DNA of 30,353 bases from Anaerolineae bacterium (GTDB lineage Bacteria; Chloroflexota; Anaerolineae; JAFGEY01), in NCBI GenBank assembly GCA_016929775.1, contig JAFGIE010000256.1, forward strand, positions 1-30,353, read 5' to 3'. The number at the start of each line of letters is the position of its first letter. The stretch's first letter is position 1. Positions 24,552 to 30,353 of the stretch are shown here, piece after piece. Below the pieces are notes generated by a model. It searched no databases. It was not told the origin of the DNA and saw nothing but the letters and a program-made list of their open reading frames with translations. Position numbers and translations under genes: made by a program.

Positions 24552-24956
24552 CTACCGCTCTGTCTGGCTGGTGGCCCCGATGCCGCCGGGGGGAACGCGC
24601 CCGAACGCCCATTCCTCGACCACCCTGCCCTCGACCAGGTGTTCCCGTATCAGGCGGGGCACCATGTCGGGATGGACGTTGGCGTACGTGATGCGCGGCT
24701 TGCCCGCCTGCTCGACATCGACAAGGGGTTCCTTGGAGCACATGCCAATGCAGCCGACCGTCGCTACGTGAGCTTCGATCTCTCGGCTCTCCAGCTCTTT
24801 CAGGATGGCCTGCATGGTCTCCCGTGCCCCAGCAGCGATCCCGCAGGTGCCCATCCCCACGGTGATCTTGGTCTCGGTTTGCTGGCGGATCGTGAGCTCG
24901 TGCTGGGCCTCCTCGCGCAGGCGCCTCAGATCGTCCAGGGACTTGAGCTTTGGCAT
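24552..24956 (-). CDS. thioredoxin-like [2Fe-2S] ferredoxin-domain protein
   Basis: A 134-residue protein of the thioredoxin-like [2Fe-2S] family (as in the NuoE C-terminus). After a charged N-terminal helix come GMGTCGIAAGARETM (Cys38) and VGCIGMCSKEPLVDV (Cys pair, CxxxC), then KPRITYANVHPDMV. The family copies found beside HydABC-type genes also show CGIAAGA at the first site, so three visible cysteines are not an obvious defect, although a fourth ligand is not apparent. It probably moves electrons to or from the flavoprotein or acts as an assembly or regulatory partner. Its ATG follows the HATPase TAG with no gap, and the flavoprotein fusion gene follows 18 bases later. Confidence 0.82.
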   Translation of the reverse strand: MPKLKSLDDLRRLREEAQHELTIRQQTETKITVGMGTCGIAAGARETMQAILKELESREIEAHVATVGCIGMCSKEPLVDVEQAGKPRITYANVHPDMVPRLIREHLVEGRVVEEWAFGRVPPGGIGATSQTER

Positions 24957-25514
24957 CTAGGCCTCCTTTAGTTGTGCTTCACCCTCAGCGATAAACCCGC
25001 GCAGCCAATCCCGGACAGCAGGATGGGTGAGCGGCATATCGCCCAGTGCTTGCTTGATCTGTACGGTGTCCAGTTCAAACGCGCGTTCAGCGCCCTGCCT
25101 GACCCGCGCGTGTCGGTAGCGCAAGTCAAAGGCGCGATCGCGCATCAAGATGCAGACCAGTGTGCCCGCCAGGTCGCCCAGCGGCGCCCGGTCGATGTGG
25201 CTGTGTTGGTACGTTGCCTCGACCGTCGTGCCCCCGCCCGGCGCAGACACGATGCCCAGCGAGCCCGCGCAGCGCTCGGCGGCTGCTGCGAACAGCGGGA
25301 TCCCCAGGCCCACGTGGCGGGTCGTGCGGGTCGTAAAGAACGGGTCGCGCACGCGCTGTAGGGTGTCGGCATCCATGCCGCTGCCGTCATCGATGACCGT
25401 GATCCGCAAGCGGTCTGCATCCAGGTCCTCGACGACCTGCAGGTCGACGTGCTGGGCGCCGGCTTCGATCGCGTTCTCCACCACGTCGAGGATGTGCAGC
25501 GAGATCTCGCGCAT
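24957..25514 (-). CDS. small histidine-kinase-like ATPase (HATPase_c) protein
   Basis: A 185-residue protein with the GHKL ATPase fold and no histidine-phosphotransfer domain. The N-box is VVENAIEAGA (residues about 11-20), the G1 box DDGSGMD, then FFTTRTTRHVGLGIPLF (F/G2 region) and GGGTTVEATY. The C-terminal 70 residues are an unassigned helical extension. Such proteins are recurrent in bifurcating-hydrogenase gene clusters, where their task is unknown; anti-sigma kinase-like regulation is one idea. It sits between the NuoE-like gene (18-base gap) and the ferredoxin-like gene (no gap), so it is part of the same operon. The Shine-Dalgarno GAGGA is unusually close to the ATG. Confidence 0.82.
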   Translation of the reverse strand: MREISLHILDVVENAIEAGAQHVDLQVVEDLDADRLRITVIDDGSGMDADTLQRVRDPFFTTRTTRHVGLGIPLFAAAAERCAGSLGIVSAPGGGTTVEATYQHSHIDRAPLGDLAGTLVCILMRDRAFDLRYRHARVRQGAERAFELDTVQIKQALGDMPLTHPAVRDWLRGFIAEGEAQLKEA

Positions 25515-25532
25515 ATCCTCACGTCCTTGGTC

Positions 25533-26000
25533 CTAATCCAGCTCTCGCAGCAGTGCGACCATCCTCTCGGGGACCAGGTGTCCCACCACCCGGTCGTCGA
25601 TCATTGCCACCGGAGCCAGTCCGCACGACCCCAGGCAATACACGACCTCGTACGTGAACTTGTAGTCCGGCGTGGTCTCGCCAGCCTTGATCCCCAAGTA
25701 GCTCTCCACGGTCTGCACGATCCGCGCCGCGCCGCGGACGTGGCACGCCGTTCCGTCGCACTGGCGGACGATGTGTCTCCCCCGGCGCTGCAGGTAGAAC
25801 TGCGAGTAAAAGGTGACCACGCCATAGATCTGGCTGAGGGGCACGTTCATGCCCTTGGCGATCGCCTGTAGCACTTGGTTCGGCAGCCAGCCATAGATCT
25901 CTTGGGCTTTCTGCAGCACGGGGATCACCGCGCCACGCTGCTCCCGATACTCCGCCAGCACGTCGTACAAGGGGCTGAGATCCAGTTCCTGTTCCTCCAT
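25533..26000 (-). CDS. hydC: NuoE-like (HydC/HoxE) [2Fe-2S] subunit
   Basis: The 155-residue thioredoxin-like subunit that partners the NuoF-like flavoprotein. An N-terminal helical bundle (GAVIPVLQKAQEIYGWLP, then VTFYSQF) is followed by the [2Fe-2S] ligands in CDGTACHVRGA and CLGSCGLAPV. All four cysteines are present. I use the ATG at 26000 because GGAGGAG lies 6 bases upstream; ATGs at 26015 and 26084 are in frame but lack a good ribosome site and would run into the terminator region. It is the first gene of the flavoprotein operon (NuoE, HATPase, [2Fe-2S], NuoF-GltD). The name hydC follows HydABC usage. Confidence 0.9.
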   Translation of the reverse strand: MEEQELDLSPLYDVLAEYREQRGAVIPVLQKAQEIYGWLPNQVLQAIAKGMNVPLSQIYGVVTFYSQFYLQRRGRHIVRQCDGTACHVRGAARIVQTVESYLGIKAGETTPDYKFTYEVVYCLGSCGLAPVAMIDDRVVGHLVPERMVALLRELD

Positions 26001-26065
26001 ACGCTGCTCCTCCATCGCTGTGTGGTCGGCGTGCACGTTACCTTCCGGTCGAAGTACCTGGGCGT

Positions 26066-26098
26066 AAACAAAAACGGCACTCACCAGAGATGGGTGCC
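26066..26098 (-). terminator. intrinsic terminator after the PHP gene
   Basis: On the minus strand GGCACCC and GAGTGCC pair (26098-26092 with 26082-26076, including one G-T pair) and are followed by GTTTTTGTTT. This is a canonical Rho-independent terminator 29 bases after the PHP stop. It separates the regulator-like genes from the NuoE-like gene. I could not find a convincing promoter between it and 26000. Confidence 0.75.
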
Positions 26099-26126
26099 AT
26101 CGATCAGCGCGCTGCGGCGCCCCAGC

Positions 26127-27014
26127 TCAGTTATCGCACAAAGCGACGCTTCTTCCCTGCTGTCCAGATAGGGCCAGACGGAGCTCCGGCACCGTCGGCG
26201 CAGTGACCCGTACCTTGCAGTACGTTCCCATATCGGCGAGATAGTGTGCGTCGCTGTTGACGATTACGCCATAGCTGACCAGGCCAACCAGCAATTCTAC
26301 AAGTTTTCGGTTCTCTGTCAAGCGATACCCGGGTTCCCGCTCGCCTGGCACGACACGCTGTGAAAACGGTCCTTGCGACGAGAAACCATCCTCTGAAAGC
26401 ACAGAAGGGCGTTTTTCGGCGCACTGCCTACGCTCCAGGACGATTTTCGCAAGACCCAGAGAGCGCGGCGAGATTTCGATGCCGTCAATCGGCAAGCTGG
26501 GAGGGATAAAGCCGAGGTTGCTCAGGATGCTAAATGATGGGCGATCCACGTGCGCTGCCAGGCACAAGCCGCCCAGCGCCTCCACGCCGGACGCCACTTG
26601 TTCGACCGACATGGCGGTCGAGGTGGCAAGCAAGCGCTCCTCGGTATACAGATGTGCCCCGCTCGCGTCGACGACGTACTGGGCGCCAAAGAACTCTTCT
26701 CTGTTGCGCGCATCCGGCAGGGCATCCGCTACCCGCGACGCCCAGGCATCCGCCTGCTCGAGCGTATCGTAGAGGCAGAGCATGTGTACCTCTTCACGGG
26801 TCTGCACCTCCATCCCCGGCAGCACGGTCAGGCCTGTGCCGCGCGCCGCTTCGATCACGGCGCCCGCGTTCGCCGCGCTGTTGTGGTCCGTAATGGCGAT
26901 CACGTCCAGGCCCAGCTCGAGCGCCCGGCGCACGATCAGCGGCGGGATCATCTCCACCGCCGCACACGCCGAGAGGACGGTGTGGATGTGCAGGTCGACC
27001 GCCAGCGCGCGCAT
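26127..27014 (-). CDS. PHP-domain metal-dependent phosphoesterase
   Basis: A 295-residue PHP (polymerase and histidinol phosphatase) family protein. Metal-ligand motifs are DLHIHT (His9, His11), ITDHNS (Asp43, His44), GMEV (Glu69), VHML (His77), AAHVD (His155) and NSDAHYL (Asp255, His257), so the active site looks complete. The substrate is unknown; relatives hydrolyse phosphates or nucleotides. Residues about 196-240, between EISPR and NSDAH, form a polar insertion that I would not expect from the family, and its DNA has lower G+C. The gene begins six bases after the DRTGG stop with no clear ribosome site, so it is probably translationally coupled. PHP genes recur in HydABC-type clusters. 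Confidence 0.85.
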   Translation of the reverse strand: MRALAVDLHIHTVLSACAAVEMIPPLIVRRALELGLDVIAITDHNSAANAGAVIEAARGTGLTVLPGMEVQTREEVHMLCLYDTLEQADAWASRVADALPDARNREEFFGAQYVVDASGAHLYTEERLLATSTAMSVEQVASGVEALGGLCLAAHVDRPSFSILSNLGFIPPSLPIDGIEISPRSLGLAKIVLERRQCAEKRPSVLSEDGFSSQGPFSQRVVPGEREPGYRLTENRKLVELLVGLVSYGVIVNSDAHYLADMGTYCKVRVTAPTVPELRLALSGQQGRSVALCDN

Positions 27015-27020
27015 AGCGGG

Positions 27021-27368
27021 CTAGGCGGCGTCTCTGCCCGCGATGCCAAGGGCGGACAACTGGCTGACCGCGGCAAAGGTTCCCAGAGAGGTGCGCAGCA
27101 GGTTGATCCCTGCCTCTCGCGCCTTGTGCACTGTCTCGGCGTCTGGCGCCATGCCTTCGGTGATCAGCACCGCTGCCAGGTCGAGCAGCGACGCCACGGC
27201 GATCACGTTCGGGTGCGCCTGCAGGGTGACCCAGATGTCGCCCGCACGCGCGCCCGCCATCGCACAGCTCAGCAGGTCGGCAGCATAGCCCCCGCTGACC
27301 TGGCGCTCCATGTCGGCATCGGCGATCACCTCGAGCCCCAATGTCTGGACGATCTGGCCCACTTGCAC
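27021..27368 (-). CDS. DRTGG-domain protein
   Basis: A 115-residue stand-alone DRTGG-type domain. The family pattern is visible as VSGGYAADLLSCAMAGARAGDIWVTL-like text in residues about 24-50 and HPNVIAVASLLDLAAVLITEGMAPD in residues about 52-77. DRTGG domains occur next to CBS domains and in phosphotransacetylase, and probably bind a small ligand; no catalytic role is known. It starts at GTG 27368 with GAGGAG overlapping the end of the CBS-HATPase gene. It belongs to the same unit as the second DRTGG gene at 28302-28664. Confidence 0.75.
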   Translation of the reverse strand: MQVGQIVQTLGLEVIADADMERQVSGGYAADLLSCAMAGARAGDIWVTLQAHPNVIAVASLLDLAAVLITEGMAPDAETVHKAREAGINLLRTSLGTFAAVSQLSALGIAGRDAA

Positions 27369-27372
27369 AGCC

Positions 27373-28296
27373 CTACTCCTCTTCGCCTTCTAGGCGGAAC
27401 AAGATCACCAAGTGTGTGCCGTGCCCTGGTCTGGAGGTCAGCGACATCTCGTCGGCGCAGCGCTGGATGTTGCTCAAGCCCATGCCCGCGCCAAAGCCCA
27501 TCTCGCGGATCCATTCCGGCGCCGTGGAGAAACCGGGCTGCATTGCCTGCTCCACATCCTCGATCCCGGGTCCGCGATCGGCGACGTCGACCTGGATCGA
27601 GTCTGCGCGGACACAGGCTCGGATCGTCCCCCCGTCCGTGGCGTGCAGCACAAGGTTCATCTCTGCTTCGTAGGTGGCAACGGCGATCCGGCGCAGCATA
27701 TCGGGATGGATCCCCAGACGCTGCAGCGAACGCTTGAACTGGCTCGACGCCTCGCCACCGTGGATAAAGTCCCGCGCTCTGATCGTGTAACGGAGGATGA
27801 TGCGCGTGTCCTCAGAGAGGACATCCTCGAAAAAGTGCTGTCTGCGGTAGTGGTGGGCCTCCCAGGTGCGATAGTGGACGTCGAGGCGCCTGAGCGTGCC
27901 CCGGATCACGTCGCCCTGGGTCAAGATGCCGATCAGCGCCCCGGTAGCCCGGTCGACGACCGGGAAACGCCCGTACCCCTCTCGCTGGAACCGGGCAATG
28001 GCGGCAATCACGCGCTCGTCGCCATACAGGACCTGGATCTCGCGCGTCATGTGGTCGCGTACCGGGTCATCGATCCGGCCCACCTCGAGCGCCTGGATCA
28101 GGTCCATGATGCTGACCACGCCGACCAACTGGCCCTCTGCGAGGACGGGCGTCCCGGAGATGCGCCGCTCGCGCAGGATCTGCTCCAGGTCCCGCATCGA
28201 GTTGCGCGGGGTCACCGTGACCACGTCGCGGGTCATGACCTCTTCGACCCGGAGCTCGTAGAACATCTCCTGGATCACAGTGATGTGCTCGGACAT
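27373..28296 (-). CDS. CBS-domain protein with C-terminal anti-sigma-type ATPase domain
   Basis: A 307-residue predicted regulator. Two CBS repeats span residues about 15-135 (VEEVMTRDVVTVTPRNSMRDL, then SGTPVL, VRDHMTREIQVL and GRFPVVDR). A SpoIIAB/RsbW-like HATPase domain occupies about 170-305, with the N-box YEAEMNLVLHA, DRGPGIED (G1) and GFGAGMGLSNIQRCAD (G2). CBS domains typically sense adenine nucleotides, so energy or redox-linked control of an ATPase is plausible. No transmembrane or DNA-binding segment is visible. The ATG lies 5 bases after the preceding DRTGG stop. The same domain fusion recurs beside HydABC-type genes. Confidence 0.85.
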   Translation of the reverse strand: MSEHITVIQEMFYELRVEEVMTRDVVTVTPRNSMRDLEQILRERRISGTPVLAEGQLVGVVSIMDLIQALEVGRIDDPVRDHMTREIQVLYGDERVIAAIARFQREGYGRFPVVDRATGALIGILTQGDVIRGTLRRLDVHYRTWEAHHYRRQHFFEDVLSEDTRIILRYTIRARDFIHGGEASSQFKRSLQRLGIHPDMLRRIAVATYEAEMNLVLHATDGGTIRACVRADSIQVDVADRGPGIEDVEQAMQPGFSTAPEWIREMGFGAGMGLSNIQRCADEMSLTSRPGHGTHLVILFRLEGEEE

Positions 28297-28301
28297 CGGG
28301 A

Positions 28302-28664
28302 CTAGGTGAACTCCCCGCAGGGCCCCAAACCGGCGAGACCCGCGTGATACAGACGCCCGCAGGCCTCGTACAGTGTGTAGCGCGTGGCGAGCATGGCGAT
28401 GCCCGCCTCTTCGGCGAGACGGATGGTCTCGGGCGGGGGAAGCTTGGAGCGCACAAAGAGCACCGCGTGCGACCCCACCATCTCTGCCGTGCGGATCGAC
28501 TGGGGGTTTGTGAGGCCCGTGATCAAGAGCATATCCTCGCGTCCGAACCGGAGCGCATCGCTCATCAGGTCGGCGGCAGCCCCGTACTGCACTTCTAGAT
28601 CGAGCATGTCGCGTCCCGAGACGAGACGTCCATCGACAACCTCAAGTACCCGTGCCAGGTTCAA
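28302..28664 (-). CDS. DRTGG-domain protein
   Basis: A 120-residue protein with the DRTGG-like pattern (residues about 1-60, LEVVDGRLVSGRDMLDLEVQ then YGAAADLMSDALRFGRED), LITGLTNPQSIRTAEMV and a region near VRSKLPPPETIRLAEEAGIAML. It is a paralogue in layout of the shorter DRTGG protein at 27021-27368. I start it at TTG 28664, which has GAGGAG 8 bases upstream, because the frame further upstream runs into the LytR terminator. Its function is unknown. It is the first gene of the four-gene regulator-like unit. Confidence 0.72.
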   Translation of the reverse strand: MNLARVLEVVDGRLVSGRDMLDLEVQYGAAADLMSDALRFGREDMLLITGLTNPQSIRTAEMVGSHAVLFVRSKLPPPETIRLAEEAGIAMLATRYTLYEACGRLYHAGLAGLGPCGEFT

Positions 28665-28693
28665 TTTCCGTGCTCCTCGTGGTGCTCTGTCCA

Positions 28694-28734
28694 GGCAAAA
28701 GAAAGACAAGGGAGACCGGTGTCTCGCCTTGTCT
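28694..28734 (-). terminator. intrinsic terminator after the LytR-type gene
   Basis: Arms 28704-28716 and 28721-28734 pair over 13 base pairs with one bulge. On the minus strand they are followed by TTCTTTTG. The hairpin begins with AGACAAGG, as do two other hairpins in the window. It sits 43 bases after the LytR stop. Confidence 0.75.
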
Positions 28735-28776
28735 GCCATGCATCGCACGCATCTCCGTTTCCCTGGGGCGCCGCCC

Positions 28777-30222
28777 CTAATCGATCTTGCTGACTGGGAA
28801 ATCGCTGCCGATCAGCACGGCGATGTCGGCATCGGCCTGTGCCATCGGCTGCTCGATCACCGGCTCTGGGATACCGATCTCGATCAACCAGGCGATCACC
28901 CACTGTGCGGTGTAGGGCTTTTCCCCGTAGATCCGGACCACGGTCCGTTCATAGCTCGGCGCATCGGCGATGTCGATCTGGTAGGCGTCAATGCCCTGCA
29001 TGGCCAAGAATGACTGCACGTACGCCGACAGATCTTCGACCTCGGTGCCATTGTAGACCGCCACGCGCGCGCGCTCTGCTGCAAGGCGCTCGACCGGGCT
29101 CGCCTCTGGGGTCTGGGCCTCTGGGGTCGGGTCGCTGAACATGGCGTCGATCACGGGCCTTGCCTTAGCCCGGTCGTACAACAGGACCATCTCTCCCTTG
29201 GGCGTGGCCCAGTCATCGGTCAGCTCGCGGTTGATGGTCGCCGTGCGGATGTTCTCGCGGGGCACGTCCTGTGCCCACTGCGCCAGGACGAGCATCTCTT
29301 GCACTGGGATGTTGGTCTCCACCGAGTCGCCCATTTCGCGGAGGAGCTTGGGCGCCTGCAAGACCAGCTGCGGCAGGTGCTTGAGCGCGAGCGCTTGGTC
29401 ACGGATCGCCAGGATGACCTGCAGCTGCCGTTCCATGCGCGAAAAGTCGCCGTCTCCCGTGCCCTGCCGCGTGCGCGCGTACTTGAGCGCCATTTCCCCG
29501 TCAAAGTGGTTCAGCCCGGCGTCGATGTGCAGGTGCTCGGTCCCATTGTCCTCGCTCGGGTACTTGTAGTCGTCGATCGTCACCGGTACCTCGACGTCGA
29601 TGCCACCGATATAGTCGATGATGCGCTCGAACCCGGTAAAGTTGAGGCGCACGTAGTAGTGGACGGGCACCCCAAAGTTGTGCTCGATCGTCTTCATCGC
29701 CAGCGCTGGGCCGCCTCCCGGATACTCCTCCACCTCGCCCCAGTAGTGCGCCGTGTTGACCCGGTCCTTGGTGTGGTTCGGGTGCGGGATCTCGAGCCAT
29801 AGATCGCGCGGGATGGAGAGAACGCTGACGCTCATGTCCTTCGGGTTGACCGATGCCAGCATCAGGGTGTCCGTGCGGCAGGCGACCGACTCGCCTGGGC
29901 GCTGATCGATGCCCATCACCAGGATGTTGACGCGTTCCTTGTTCTCGATGCTCGGTATGACATAGCTGGTCTGCGGGGCATCTGGTCGCGTTCCGGGTTG
30001 GTCGGGGCGCGCCGCCTGGGCGGGCGGCTGCGCAGTGGGGGCAAGGAACCCGGGGATCGAGATCGACCGGAACTGCGTGTGCGCGGCAAAGTCTCGGATC
30101 GTGGTGTATGCCAGATAGCCGCAGTACAACCCTGCGGCAAGGAGAGCCACAAACAGGAGCGCATATACCAGTTGAGACCAACGAAAGGGTGGGCGACGAA
30201 CGTCTACACCTTCCCGATTCAT
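28777..30222 (-). CDS. LytR-CpsA-Psr family protein with C-terminal LytR_C domain
   Basis: A 481-residue membrane-anchored cell-envelope protein. Residues about 15-37 form a single transmembrane helix after a short basic N-terminus, followed by a Pro/Ala/Gln-rich extracytoplasmic linker. The LCP catalytic domain (about 95-300) has NILVMGIDQRPGE, RTDTLMLASVNP, LSIPRDLW, NTAHYWG, RIIDYIGGIDVEVP and KYARTRQGTGDGDFSRMERQ, which includes the conserved Asp and Arg residues. A LytR_C domain lies at about 390-470 (VAVYNGTEVEDLSAYV). LCP proteins transfer glycopolymers onto the cell wall; the acceptor in this organism is not known. ATG 30222 has GGAG upstream. It is unrelated to the redox genes and has its own promoter and terminator. 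Confidence 0.93.
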   Translation of the reverse strand: MNREGVDVRRPPFRWSQLVYALLFVALLAAGLYCGYLAYTTIRDFAAHTQFRSISIPGFLAPTAQPPAQAARPDQPGTRPDAPQTSYVIPSIENKERVNILVMGIDQRPGESVACRTDTLMLASVNPKDMSVSVLSIPRDLWLEIPHPNHTKDRVNTAHYWGEVEEYPGGGPALAMKTIEHNFGVPVHYYVRLNFTGFERIIDYIGGIDVEVPVTIDDYKYPSEDNGTEHLHIDAGLNHFDGEMALKYARTRQGTGDGDFSRMERQLQVILAIRDQALALKHLPQLVLQAPKLLREMGDSVETNIPVQEMLVLAQWAQDVPRENIRTATINRELTDDWATPKGEMVLLYDRAKARPVIDAMFSDPTPEAQTPEASPVERLAAERARVAVYNGTEVEDLSAYVQSFLAMQGIDAYQIDIADAPSYERTVVRIYGEKPYTAQWVIAWLIEIGIPEPVIEQPMAQADADIAVLIGSDFPVSKID

Positions 30223-30297
30223 TCCCTTCTCCCGCGTGCTGGCTGATGGATTGTCTTGCGGTGCGCGGCATCCGTCAGACACAGGCAAACGGGCACC

Positions 30298-30325
30298 ATT
30301 ATAGCATGGTTTCGCCCCATGGCAA
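30298..30325 (-). promoter_or_regulatory. sigma70-like promoter for the LytR-type gene
   Basis: On the minus strand TTGCCA (30325-30320) and a perfect TATAAT (30303-30298) are separated by 16 bases. Transcription would begin near 30291, about 70 bases before the ATG. Confidence 0.7.
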
Positions 30326-30353
30326 GTCACCGCATTCCCTCGGGTGCCCGTCA

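Noticed and set aside
21693..24971. 1092-codon open frame on the plus strand
   Set aside because: Antisense to the NuoF-GltD fusion and the ferredoxin-like gene; no motif, no ribosome site, and composition of a shadow frame.
19315..26000. Part of respiratory complex I (nuoEFG)
   Set aside because: No nuoA-D or membrane subunits are present, HoxYH subunits follow directly, and NuoF is fused to GltD.

Overview
The window is about two-thirds G+C and carries a dense set of bacterial genes for anaerobic hydrogen and formate metabolism. The organism is most likely an anaerobic member of Chloroflexota (Anaerolineae-like). Three things point there: high G+C, a lipoprotein whose mature N-terminus is a Thr/Pro/Ala linker (TPEPTATPVPAP) of the kind common in exported Chloroflexota proteins, and a bifurcating-type hydrogenase locus with PHP, DRTGG, CBS and HATPase companions. 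No 16S rRNA gene or taxon-specific marker is present, so this placement is an inference of moderate strength.

Layout. (1) 1-2854, plus strand: a sigma70-like promoter, a coiled-coil protein, an SPFH/SHOCT protein and a metallophosphatase-like lipoprotein. (2) 2897-4463, minus strand: a TIM-barrel isomerase-like protein and an endonuclease/exonuclease/phosphatase-family protein. (3) 4588-10518, formate block: fdhD (minus) divergent from mobA (plus), then focA, a ferritin-like protein and fdhA, all minus. fdhA is one selenoprotein gene: an in-frame UGA at 9456-9454 lies in the catalytic motif and is followed by a SECIS-like hairpin. (4) 10717-16628, minus strand: the complete [NiFe]-hydrogenase maturation set in the order hypA-hypB-hypF-hypC-hypD-hypE, read from what looks like a leaderless promoter. 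(5) 16706-21036, minus strand: a NuoG-like iron-sulfur protein, HoxY-like small subunit, HoxH-like large subunit and the C-terminal processing protease, with their own promoter and a structured 200-base leader. (6) 21405-26000, minus strand: NuoE-like protein, small HATPase, thioredoxin-like [2Fe-2S] protein, and a 1042-residue fusion of a NuoF-like flavoprotein with a GltD/NfnB-like NADPH oxidoreductase. (7) 26127-28664, minus strand: PHP, DRTGG, CBS-HATPase and a second DRTGG protein. (8) 28777-30222, minus strand: a LytR-CpsA-Psr protein.

How they fit together. Blocks 5 and 6 encode parts of a soluble multi-subunit [NiFe]-hydrogenase. It couples a group-3d-like HoxYH core to a HydABC/NuoEFG-type flavin and iron-sulfur relay, as in the [NiFe] HydABCSL-type bifurcating hydrogenases. 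Unusually, the ferredoxin-like C-terminus expected on HydB is replaced by a GltD/NfnB module. FdhA has almost the same N-terminal iron-sulfur module as the NuoG-like subunit but no diaphorase of its own in the window. An attractive inference is that formate and H2 oxidation or production share one NAD(P)/flavin hub. FocA would move formate across the membrane; MobA and FdhD would complete the FdhA cofactor; the Hyp proteins and the protease would build the NiFe site.

Most gene junctions are tight or overlapping. Longer gaps hold GC-rich hairpins, three of which share the sequence AGACAAGG, and recognisable -35/-10 promoters. I saw no tRNA, rRNA, CRISPR array, insertion sequence or phage gene.
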